Source: JAPLST01 sp964397565 (GTDB lineage: Bacteria; Auribacterota; UBA3054; JAPLST01). Taken from it: 64,000 bases of DNA. Numbering within the stretch: position 1 is the first letter of the stretch; every line of letters begins with the position of its first letter. Below the pieces are notes generated by a model. That model ran no database searches. It was not told where the DNA came from and saw only the letters and a list, made by a program, of their open reading frames with translations. Shown in pieces: positions 17,276-24,622 of the stretch. The position numbers and the translations under genes are program-made. The DNA lies in NCBI GenBank assembly GCA_964397565.1, contig CAYNJC010000024.1:4253-68252 (forward strand), in the 5' to 3' direction.

Positions 17276-17644
17276 TCACTGCGGCGGCGCGGCCGGGTGA
17301 TCGTCGTGGTTGAGCTTGTTGAGCAGGGTGTCGATGCGCAGCGCACGTTTCAGTTCCTCATCGATTTCAAAAATGAGTTCGGGGGTGTAACGCATGCGCA
17401 CGGCGTGGGCCAGTTTGGCGCGCACAAACGGCTGGGCATGGCGCAAGCGCTGGATGGCGCGCTGTTCCTGCTGCTCGTCGCCCAAGACGGTGAAGAACAC
17501 GCGCGCATGCTGCATATCTTTGCTGACCACGACGCGTGACAACGTGACCCAGCCCAACGAGGCATGGGTGAACTCGCGCTCGATGATGACACTGAGCGCG
17601 CGTTTCACCACTTCATTCAATCGGACAACGCGTTCGACACTCAT
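17276..17644 (-). CDS. rbfA: 30S ribosome-binding factor RbfA
   Basis: RbfA acts in late maturation of the 30S subunit and is needed for 16S rRNA processing in the cold. The 122-residue length, the N-terminal RVVRLNEVVKRALSVIIEREF pattern and the central VSKDMQHARVFFTVLG segment with the KH-like fold are typical. It follows infB by 14 bases, the standard nusA-infB-rbfA order. Confidence 0.93.
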   Translation of the reverse strand: MSVERVVRLNEVVKRALSVIIEREFTHASLGWVTLSRVVVSKDMQHARVFFTVLGDEQQEQRAIQRLRHAQPFVRAKLAHAVRMRYTPELIFEIDEELKRALRIDTLLNKLNHDDHPAAPPQ

Positions 17645-17658
17645 AGGAGCAGACGGGC

Positions 17659-20619
17659 TTAGCGTTGCGTCTCCGGCAGCTCCGGCAATTCGCGTTCGAG
17701 CTTGTAGGCGCGAATGCGATCACCGGCCTGGACGTCTTTGAAGTCGCGCAGCAAGATGCCGCATTCAAAGCCGGCGCGCATCTCGCGCACTTCATCCTTG
17801 ATATGCCGCAAGGAATGGATTTCGCCGTCGAACAGTTGCTGTTCACCGCGGAAAACCCGGACGCGATTGCTGCGCTGGATCGTGCCGCTGACGACATGGC
17901 AGCCCGCCACCATGCCAGCCGAGAGCTCGAAGACTTGGCGCACATCGGCGACGCCGGTCTCGACGTCCTTGAACTTCGGTTCGAGCAGGCCCAGCAGGGC
18001 GCGTTGCAGCTCTTCGCCGACATGGTAGATGACATCGTAGGACTGAATGTCCACGCCTTCGTTCTTGGCCAGCGTGCGCGCACTTTCCGGCACATCGACG
18101 CGGAAGGCGACGATGATGGCATTGCTGGCCGACGCCAGCATCACGTCGCTTTCGCTGACATCGCCCGCGCCGGTGTGCAACACGGTGATGCGCACCTCGC
18201 CGCTGGCAATGCGCTCGACGACGCCGCGCAACGCCTCGGTCGTGCCCTGAGTGTCAGCCTTGATAATGATCGGCAGCTCTTTGACTGCCTGGGTAGCCAT
18301 CCGGTGATGGAAGCTTTCGAGGGTGAGTTTTTGGGTATCGACATGGCGCTTACGCTGTTCATCAACGCGCCGCTCATCGACCAGGTCGCGCGCGTGGCGC
18401 TCGCTGGTGGCGACGCGGAAGACGGAGCCGGGTGCCGGCAGTTCACTGAAGCCGAGGACTTGGACCGGCATGCTCGGCCCGGCTTCTTCGACGGCTTCGC
18501 TGCGGTAGTTCAGCAACGCGCGGGCACGCGCAAAGCAAGTGTTGCAGACCAGCGCGTCACCGCGCCGGAGCGTGCCTTCCTGCACCAACAGCGTCACGGT
18601 CGTGCCCTTGGTGGCATCCATGACGGACTCGATAATCACACCGCTGGCGGGCACATCCGCGCGCGCCTTCAGCTCCAGCACTTCGGCTTGCAGGCAGATC
18701 ATTTCGAGCAGATGATCAAGGCCGTCCTTGGTCACGGCGGAGACACGGCAACAGATTGTTTCTCCACCCCAGTCTTCGGGTGTCAAGCCGCGGTCGGCCA
18801 ACTGCGAGAAAATCCGGTCAGGATTGGCAGCCGGCAAATCCATCTTGTTGATAGCGATCATAATCGGCACACCGGCCGCTTTGGCGTGGTCCAACGCCTC
18901 GAGTGATTGGGGCATCAGGCCGTCATCGGCGGCGACGACCAGGACGGCGATGTCGGTCACCCGCGCGCCGCGCGCGCGCATCGAGGTAAAGGCCTCGTGG
19001 CCGGGTGTGTCAATGAAGGTGATCGTGCCAAAGGAGCCGGTGGCTTCATAGGCGCCGATGTGCTGGGTAATGCCGCCGGATTCACCGCCGGCGACATTCG
19101 TCTGGCGGATGGCATCCAGCAACGACGTTTTGCCGTGATCGACGTGGCCCATGAAGGTCACCACGGGCGGCCGCGACGGCGCATCGGCATCATCGTACTG
19201 TTCCTCGCGCTGTTCGTTGAAAGCGAAATCCTCGAGCGTTTCGCCTGCCTCGGCGAACGAAATCTCCAAGTGTAAATCGAGCGCCAGCAGCTCGACCGTT
19301 TCCTGGTCCAGCGCCTGGTTGATCGTGGCCATGATGTTGTGTTTCATCAAGGTGCTGACGATATCACCGACTTTGACGCCGGTTTCCGAGGAAAAATCAC
19401 GCACGGTAATGGGCACGTCCAGTACAATGCCCTTCTGTTGCTGCAACGGTTTCTGCCCGGGCCGCACGCCGTGCTTGCGCTTACGAAATTGGCGCATGGA
19501 TGCGGCGCGCTTGGCGGTGGCAACGGCCCGGTCGGCCAGAATTTGGCGCAAGGGCGCGCTGGACGACAAGCGCGGGCGGTTGATCAGATCGTCAATATTA
19601 TCAACGCCGCCGAAGTGTGGCTTGAGCTTCTTTTTCTGGGCATCATCGGCGGGCGGCTCGACGCGCGGCTCGACGCGCGGCTCCGGACGCGACTCGACGC
19701 GGACGCGCTTGGTCAGGGTCTGGGATTGCGCCATTTCAAGTGCCGACTTGATCTCTTCTTCGCGCGTAGAGAGCTTCTTGATGCGGTCGAGCGGCACCAT
19801 GTCGAGCGATTTTTCCGGTTTGGCCTTGGCGGGCGTGTGCTTGACCGGCTTGCCTGGCTTGGCATGCTTGGCGGGCGCGATCGGCGCGGCCGGCTTCTTC
19901 ACGGCCAGCGCGGGCGCGGGCTTGAGTGGCGCGGGCGGCGGCGCCGCTTTGATCATCTGCGCCATGGTTGCTTTGGTCAGCGTCGGTCGCGTACTTGGGC
20001 GTGCGTGGAGCGGGCCTTCCGGCGTGCTGGTGGGCGGCGGCGTGGCGGCGGGCGGCTCGGGGGCCAGCGCAGCCGGCGGCGCAGCGGCAGCAGCAGCAGC
20101 AGTGCGGGTGCCAGGCTTCGGTGGTGTGAGGGTTGGCCGTGCGCCCTTCTTGGTTGCGGTATGCGCTGCGTCACGGTGCGGGCGTTCTGCTGCGTGGGCG
20201 TGGACGGCGTCCTCTTTCTGCTTCTGTGCGTCGTCGCGCTGTGCTTGGGCACGTGCCGCCTCATCGTGGGCACGCTGATGTTCCGCTTTCTTCTGTTCCT
20301 TGCGCTGCTGCTCCTGCGTTTTCTTATCCGTCTTGTCCTCCGCTTCCTTGCGCTTGCGTTCGCTGTCTTGCGTGCGTTTGTCGGCGGCACGCTGTTCGAC
20401 CGCTTTTTTCGAGCGTTCCTGGCGGCGGGCGGCTTCCTTTTTGCGCTTGTCCTCTTTTTTTGCGATGATAAGGGCCGGCATGCTCTTAAGCGCCTGCTGT
20501 GCATAGTGCAGCGACACTTCATCCATGTCGCCGCGGCAGATGCAGCCGATTGTCTTCAGATATGTCTTGACGTCACCGCTGCTAGTGCCGAGCTGTTCAG
20601 CCAGTTCCAAAACCCGCAT
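17659..20619 (-). CDS. infB: Translation initiation factor IF-2
   Basis: The 986-residue GTPase positions initiator tRNA on the 30S subunit. The N-terminal 400 residues are low-complexity and highly charged, with a basic coiled stretch (residues 50-150) and a proline/alanine-rich linker, as in long bacterial IF-2. The G domain begins near residue 485 with GHVDHGKTSLLDAI, followed by ITQHIGAYEA, DTPGHEAF and NKMDLPA. The C-terminal domains II-IV carry the canonical segments KADTQGTTEAL and EMRAGFECGI. The winged-helix N-terminal region (MRVLELAEQLGTSSGDV) is also present. It lies 22 bases after nusA. Confidence 0.97.
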   Translation of the reverse strand: MRVLELAEQLGTSSGDVKTYLKTIGCICRGDMDEVSLHYAQQALKSMPALIIAKKEDKRKKEAARRQERSKKAVEQRAADKRTQDSERKRKEAEDKTDKKTQEQQRKEQKKAEHQRAHDEAARAQAQRDDAQKQKEDAVHAHAAERPHRDAAHTATKKGARPTLTPPKPGTRTAAAAAAAPPAALAPEPPAATPPPTSTPEGPLHARPSTRPTLTKATMAQMIKAAPPPAPLKPAPALAVKKPAAPIAPAKHAKPGKPVKHTPAKAKPEKSLDMVPLDRIKKLSTREEEIKSALEMAQSQTLTKRVRVESRPEPRVEPRVEPPADDAQKKKLKPHFGGVDNIDDLINRPRLSSSAPLRQILADRAVATAKRAASMRQFRKRKHGVRPGQKPLQQQKGIVLDVPITVRDFSSETGVKVGDIVSTLMKHNIMATINQALDQETVELLALDLHLEISFAEAGETLEDFAFNEQREEQYDDADAPSRPPVVTFMGHVDHGKTSLLDAIRQTNVAGGESGGITQHIGAYEATGSFGTITFIDTPGHEAFTSMRARGARVTDIAVLVVAADDGLMPQSLEALDHAKAAGVPIMIAINKMDLPAANPDRIFSQLADRGLTPEDWGGETICCRVSAVTKDGLDHLLEMICLQAEVLELKARADVPASGVIIESVMDATKGTTVTLLVQEGTLRRGDALVCNTCFARARALLNYRSEAVEEAGPSMPVQVLGFSELPAPGSVFRVATSERHARDLVDERRVDEQRKRHVDTQKLTLESFHHRMATQAVKELPIIIKADTQGTTEALRGVVERIASGEVRITVLHTGAGDVSESDVMLASASNAIIVAFRVDVPESARTLAKNEGVDIQSYDVIYHVGEELQRALLGLLEPKFKDVETGVADVRQVFELSAGMVAGCHVVSGTIQRSNRVRVFRGEQQLFDGEIHSLRHIKDEVREMRAGFECGILLRDFKDVQAGDRIRAYKLERELPELPETQR

Positions 20620-20641
20620 GCTGCCTCATTCTGTCACAAGG

Positions 20642-22078
20642 TTAAACCGCCGCCGGGGTGGCCGGCAAGGCGCGCGCCGCGTCGAGCAACGCGGTCGCGT
20701 TTGCATCGCCGATGTCCGGCATAGCGCTGATGGTGGCGGCATCGGATGCCAGCAGCTCATCAACGTTAGTGACACCGTGTTCGATCAACGACTTGGCAAT
20801 TTCCGCAGTCATGCCGGGCACAATACTGAGCGAACGTGCCGCGGGCGTGTCGCCGGTCTGCAGACTTTCCAAGGAGTGGAAAATGGTGGCAACCCGTTCC
20901 TTGGCATTGCGCGGGCGCCGTTCCGGGCGGGCGGCCTGCTTGCCGAACAGGGCGACGGCGGTCGGCTTGACATCGACCGGTGCCAATTCGACGCCGTGCT
21001 CGCGGGCGACGCGATCCGCCTCGGATTGCCGCACCACGTCCACCTTCCACTGCGTCAACTTGCTGGTCAGACGAATATTCTGGCCGGATTTGCCAATTGC
21101 CAAGGAAAGCTGGTCATCCGGCACCACCACCAGAATGCGCTCGCTTTCCGGATCGGCAAAACAGCGCGCCAGCTCGACCGGCGCCAGCGAGTTGGCGACG
21201 AATTCCTCGATGTTCTCACTCCAGCGCACAATGTCAATTTTCTCGCCGCCGATCTCTTGCACGATGTTCTTGACGCGCGAGCCGCGAATGCCGACGCACG
21301 CGCCGACACTGTCAATCTTGGGGTCGTGGGAAATGACGGCGATCTTGGTGCGGAAGCCGGGCTCGCGCGCAATCGCCTTGATCTCGACAATCCCATCGTA
21401 AATCTCAGGAACTTCCGTCTCGAACAGGCGGCGCACCAGGCCGGCATGCGCGCGCGACAAAATCACGCGCGGGACGCGGCCTTCCTCAGTGTCCTTGACG
21501 TCCTTGACCACCGCGCGGACATGATCGCCGGGGCGATAGCGTTCGGTCGGCGATTGCTCGGTCTTAGGCAGATGGGCCTCGGTCCGGCCGAGATCAATAA
21601 TCAACGTGCCGCGCTCAATGCGCGAGACCGTGCCATGCACCAGCTCGCCGATGCGGCTGACATACTCGCCCAGGACTTTTTCGCGCTCAGCTTCGCGCAT
21701 GCGCTGGATGATGACCTGCTTCGCGGTCTGCGCCGAGATGCGGCCGAAATCCTCGACACTGAGCACAATGCGCACGACCGTGTTGGGCTGCGCGTCGCGC
21801 AGATACTTGCGGACGGCCTTGAGATGCCACCAACTGATGGGCGGCTGGCCTTCTTCCACGACCGGGCCGGCCTCATCGTTGGGCACGACCAGCACATCGC
21901 TGTAAGCGGTAATCGCGCCGGAAACCGGGTCCAACGTGACCTGCACGTCGGGCGGCAGCCCTTCGACTTTGCGCGCCGCCGTGGCGATCGCCTCTTGGAC
22001 GGCTTCAATAACCGTCCCGCGATCCAAGCCGCGATCTTTTTCCAAAAACTCAATAATAGACAGCAACTCGCCTTTCAT
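20642..22078 (-). CDS. nusA: Transcription termination/antitermination protein NusA
   Basis: NusA binds RNA polymerase and controls pausing, termination and antitermination. The 478-residue protein shows the N-terminal polymerase-binding domain, an S1 domain near residues 135-205 (GTVSRIERGTLIIDLG), KH domains with VGACVGIRGSRVKNIVQEI and SLAIGKSGQNIRLTSKLT, and one C-terminal helix-hairpin-helix-like repeat (LIEHGVTNVDELLASDAATI). rimP, which normally precedes it, is absent here. The gene is preceded by a 120-base leader with a consensus promoter and a terminator-like hairpin. Confidence 0.96.
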   Translation of the reverse strand: MKGELLSIIEFLEKDRGLDRGTVIEAVQEAIATAARKVEGLPPDVQVTLDPVSGAITAYSDVLVVPNDEAGPVVEEGQPPISWWHLKAVRKYLRDAQPNTVVRIVLSVEDFGRISAQTAKQVIIQRMREAEREKVLGEYVSRIGELVHGTVSRIERGTLIIDLGRTEAHLPKTEQSPTERYRPGDHVRAVVKDVKDTEEGRVPRVILSRAHAGLVRRLFETEVPEIYDGIVEIKAIAREPGFRTKIAVISHDPKIDSVGACVGIRGSRVKNIVQEIGGEKIDIVRWSENIEEFVANSLAPVELARCFADPESERILVVVPDDQLSLAIGKSGQNIRLTSKLTQWKVDVVRQSEADRVAREHGVELAPVDVKPTAVALFGKQAARPERRPRNAKERVATIFHSLESLQTGDTPAARSLSIVPGMTAEIAKSLIEHGVTNVDELLASDAATISAMPDIGDANATALLDAARALPATPAAV

Positions 22079-22140
22079 GCGTTGCTCCTGCGTTCAACGA
22101 TGCGTGCGGACACCTGCACTGCGCAGGCGGCACGATTAAC

Positions 22141-22168
22141 AAAAAAAGCGGGCTGTGAACCCGCCTTT
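22141..22168 (-). terminator. Terminator-like hairpin in the nusA leader (candidate attenuator)
   Basis: On the minus strand GGCGGG and CCCGCT enclose TTCACAG-type loop sequence and are followed by seven T residues (22141-22147). A second hairpin, the palindrome CGGCACCGTGCCG near 22173-22186, lies just upstream. Because the consensus promoter at 22208-22236 is further upstream on the same strand, transcripts starting there must pass this terminator before reaching nusA. It may therefore act as an attenuator. It would also stop read-through from the sugar transferase gene. Confidence 0.7.
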
Positions 22169-22207
22169 TCACCGGCACGGTGCCGAGCAAAAAAACGATA
22201 CTAAAGA

Positions 22208-22236
22208 AGTATAGCAAACCCGCCCCGCTTTGTCAA
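22208..22236 (-). promoter_or_regulatory. Promoter of the nusA-infB operon
   Basis: TTGACA (22231-22236) and TATACT (22208-22213) are exactly 17 bases apart on the minus strand, with TGC before the -10 box. The start point is expected near 22201, giving a leader of about 120 bases before nusA. Confidence 0.85.
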
Positions 22237-22292
22237 ACAGCCCCGCAACAGCCCCACAATGTCCCTGAAACGTCGAATGTCGAACCCTGGCA

Positions 22293-23732
22293 TTACTGCC
22301 CCTGCCCGCTGATCACCACCCAGATCGTCTTCAACAAAATGCGGAGGTCCAATGCCGGGCGCCACGTGTCGATATATTTCAAATCGCAGGCAACCCAATC
22401 TTCATTCGGCAACTGCGTCCGGCCGCTCACTTGCCACAAGCCAGTCATGCCCGGTTTCATGGAGCAGCGCCGCCGTTCCCACAATTGAAACTTGTCCACT
22501 TCAGCCGGCAAGGCCGGGCGCGGCCCGACCAAGCTCATGTCACCCATCAATACATTCCACAATTGCGGCAGCTCGTCAATGCTGAAACGCCGCAGCATGC
22601 GGCCGAGCGGCGTGATGCGCGGATCGTGACGCAGCTTGAACGCCCAGCCCTGCAGCTCATTGGCCGGTTCCAACGTCGCCCGCATGGTCTCGGCCTGGGC
22701 CACCATCGAGCGAAATTTGACCATGGCAAAAACGCGGCCGTTCTGTCCCACCCGCGCCTGGCGGATCAGCACCGGGCCGCGCGAGGTCAGCCGGATGCCC
22801 AGCGCCACGATCAGCAAGAACGGCAGGCTCGCCAGCAGCAACAGCGCCGCGACACTCCGGTCAAAAAACAATTTCACCGTCAAGGCCGCGAAATTCTGCG
22901 TCGTCGGATGCAGCTCGATCACCGGCGCGCCATCAATGATTTCGGTGGACATCTTGCAGATCAAGGGCTGGTACAGGTCGACAATAATGCGGGTCGTCAC
23001 GCCCAGTTGTTCGCAGACGTACAGCACGGTTGGCGCCATCGCGTACGAGCCGGGCGCCGGCGCCAAGACCACTTCATCCACCGGCTGCTGCGTCAAGGCC
23101 GCGGCGAAGGCGTCGGCCTGGATGCCCTGCAACGGCAGGCGTTGCACCACCAGCACACCCCAGTCGCGGTAGTGCTCGATCAAGCGGTCGGCCAGTGCGC
23201 CCATCTGGTCGTCGGCCACGACCACGACCGCATGTTGATACTCCGGCTGCTGGTGCAGGCGCACCAGCACGCGCCGCATGATGCTCTCTTTAAGCCACAG
23301 CGCCAGCGTGGTCCAGATGCCCATGCTGACGATCACCACGCGTGCAATGAACTGCTGCTTGAACACGAAAATGACCAGGATCAGCAAGGCCGTGCTGAGC
23401 ACTGATGCTTTGACGATCGTGACCCGGCGTGAACGGGTGTGGCGCGGATCATACAAGTCATAATAGCCCCAACGATTCAACGCCAGTGGCCACAACACGG
23501 CGCAGGTCGGAAAGAGCCACGCATACTCGCGCAGCAAATGGCTTTTCTCATACGGCACCATCTCGGGCAGCCACCACGGCAACACGTCCACGCCGCCAGC
23601 CCACAGCAGCGCCAGCAACGAGCGCGTGTAATAGGCCGCCACCAGGGCCAGCAGCGCCAGCGCCATATCCAGCAGCAGATTCAGGCGCAAAAACACATAT
23701 TGGCGCTCGCGGATCATCTCAGATGGTGGCAC
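22293..23732 (-). CDS. Polyprenyl-phosphate sugar-1-phosphate transferase for exopolysaccharide (WcaJ/PssY-like)
   Basis: The 479-residue enzyme has about four or five N-terminal membrane segments, a Rossmann-like central CoA-binding-type region (residues 145-260) and the C-terminal bacterial sugar transferase domain. This domain shows the signatures SRGPVLIRQARVG, FAMVKFRSMV, the catalytic DE pair in SIDELPQLWN, and VGPRPALP followed by MKPGMTGLWQVSGR. Such enzymes place the first sugar phosphate on undecaprenyl phosphate. In PEP-CTERM bacteria they often belong to the exosortase-associated polysaccharide pathway, which fits this window. The gene overlaps cdaA by 14 bases. Confidence 0.88.
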   Translation of the reverse strand: MPPSEMIRERQYVFLRLNLLLDMALALLALVAAYYTRSLLALLWAGGVDVLPWWLPEMVPYEKSHLLREYAWLFPTCAVLWPLALNRWGYYDLYDPRHTRSRRVTIVKASVLSTALLILVIFVFKQQFIARVVIVSMGIWTTLALWLKESIMRRVLVRLHQQPEYQHAVVVVADDQMGALADRLIEHYRDWGVLVVQRLPLQGIQADAFAAALTQQPVDEVVLAPAPGSYAMAPTVLYVCEQLGVTTRIIVDLYQPLICKMSTEIIDGAPVIELHPTTQNFAALTVKLFFDRSVAALLLLASLPFLLIVALGIRLTSRGPVLIRQARVGQNGRVFAMVKFRSMVAQAETMRATLEPANELQGWAFKLRHDPRITPLGRMLRRFSIDELPQLWNVLMGDMSLVGPRPALPAEVDKFQLWERRRCSMKPGMTGLWQVSGRTQLPNEDWVACDLKYIDTWRPALDLRILLKTIWVVISGQGQ

Positions 23733-24498
23733 TGCTGAGCCGTTGGGTCACGGCCGTCACACTGACACCCTCGTCCCAGACGCCGTTCTCGAAAATGCTG
23801 ATTTTACCGGACTCCTCGCTGACGCAAATGACCAGCGCGTCGGTCTCTTCACTCATGCCCAGCGCGGCGCGATGGCGCGTGCCCATCAATTGCGAGAGCG
23901 GATTGTTGGACAAGGGGAAAATGCAGGAGGCGGCCAGAATCCGGCCGCTTTCGACAATCACACCGCCGTCATGCAATGGATTCTTGGGAAAGAAAATGCT
24001 GATCAGCATCGCGGCGCTGATTTCACTGTCGAGGGTCACGCCGGTGTTGGCATAGCCGCGCAGGCCGACGGTGCGCTCAATCGCCAGCAGCGCGCCAATC
24101 TGCTTGTTGGCCAATACCCGCACGGCCTCGCGCACCGGCTCGGCCAGTGATTGCGAACCGAGCACATTGCGCACAAAGGTCTGCCGCCCAATCTGCATCA
24201 GCGCCCGGCGCAGTTCCGGCGCAAACATCACAATCATGGAAAACACCACGAATTGCGCCAGGGTGCGGTACAGCATATTGATCGTTTCCAGGGAAAACGC
24301 GTTGGCCACCGCAAAAACCAGCGCCAGCAACAAAGCGCCGCGCAGCACCGCCACCGCACGCGTCCCGCGCACAAACATGATCGCGTAATAAATAAACAGC
24401 GCCAGCAACACAATCTCAACTGCGTGTTGCGGCTGGCGCAACAGCTTGTCTGCCAGATACCTGATATGTCCTGCAACGGCGCTTAGCATGGCGGTCAT
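23719..24498 (-). CDS. cdaA: Diadenylate cyclase (CdaA type), c-di-AMP synthase
   Basis: The enzyme condenses two ATP into c-di-AMP. The start is set at Met14 of the longest frame, because the promoter -10 box at 24516-24521 lies inside the longer reading; the product has 259 residues. Three hydrophobic segments at the N-terminus (about residues 20-90) are followed by the DAC domain with both active-site motifs, LHDGGVIV and GTRHRAALG. The regulator CdaR and GlmM, frequent neighbours in Firmicutes, are absent. Its partner here is a polysaccharide sugar transferase, which it overlaps. Confidence 0.92.
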   Translation of the reverse strand: MTAMLSAVAGHIRYLADKLLRQPQHAVEIVLLALFIYYAIMFVRGTRAVAVLRGALLLALVFAVANAFSLETINMLYRTLAQFVVFSMIVMFAPELRRALMQIGRQTFVRNVLGSQSLAEPVREAVRVLANKQIGALLAIERTVGLRGYANTGVTLDSEISAAMLISIFFPKNPLHDGGVIVESGRILAASCIFPLSNNPLSQLMGTRHRAALGMSEETDALVICVSEESGKISIFENGVWDEGVSVTAVTQRLSSATI

Positions 24499-24515
24499 CA
24501 CTCTGGTTATGCTGC

Positions 24516-24567
24516 ATTGTAGCATATTCGGCCCCAACTTGAAAGGCGCGCGACAATATGCTACTCT
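24516..24567. promoter_or_regulatory. Overlapping divergent promoters of cdaA and PEP-CTERM gene 1
   Basis: On the plus strand TTGAAA (24539-24544) and TACTCT (24562-24567) are 17 bases apart with AATATGC before the -10 box. On the minus strand the same six bases read TTTCAA as a -35 box, and TACAAT lies at 24516-24521, again 17 bases away with AATATGC before it. The two promoters thus share one -35 hexamer and are near mirror images. Polymerase cannot occupy both at once. Confidence 0.65.
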
Positions 24568-24622
24568 AAAGAGCCGTCATTTTGATTGCCTATGACAATA
24601 ATCATTTTTGTTGGAGCTTACC

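Noticed and set aside
17665..18906. 413-codon plus-strand frame within infB
   Set aside because: Antisense shadow of the IF-2 G domain, without any motif or ribosome binding site.
20525..22204. 559-codon plus-strand frame across nusA
   Set aside because: It is the antisense shadow of nusA. The nusA frame has complete domains, whereas this frame has only composition-driven His/Arg-rich sequence.
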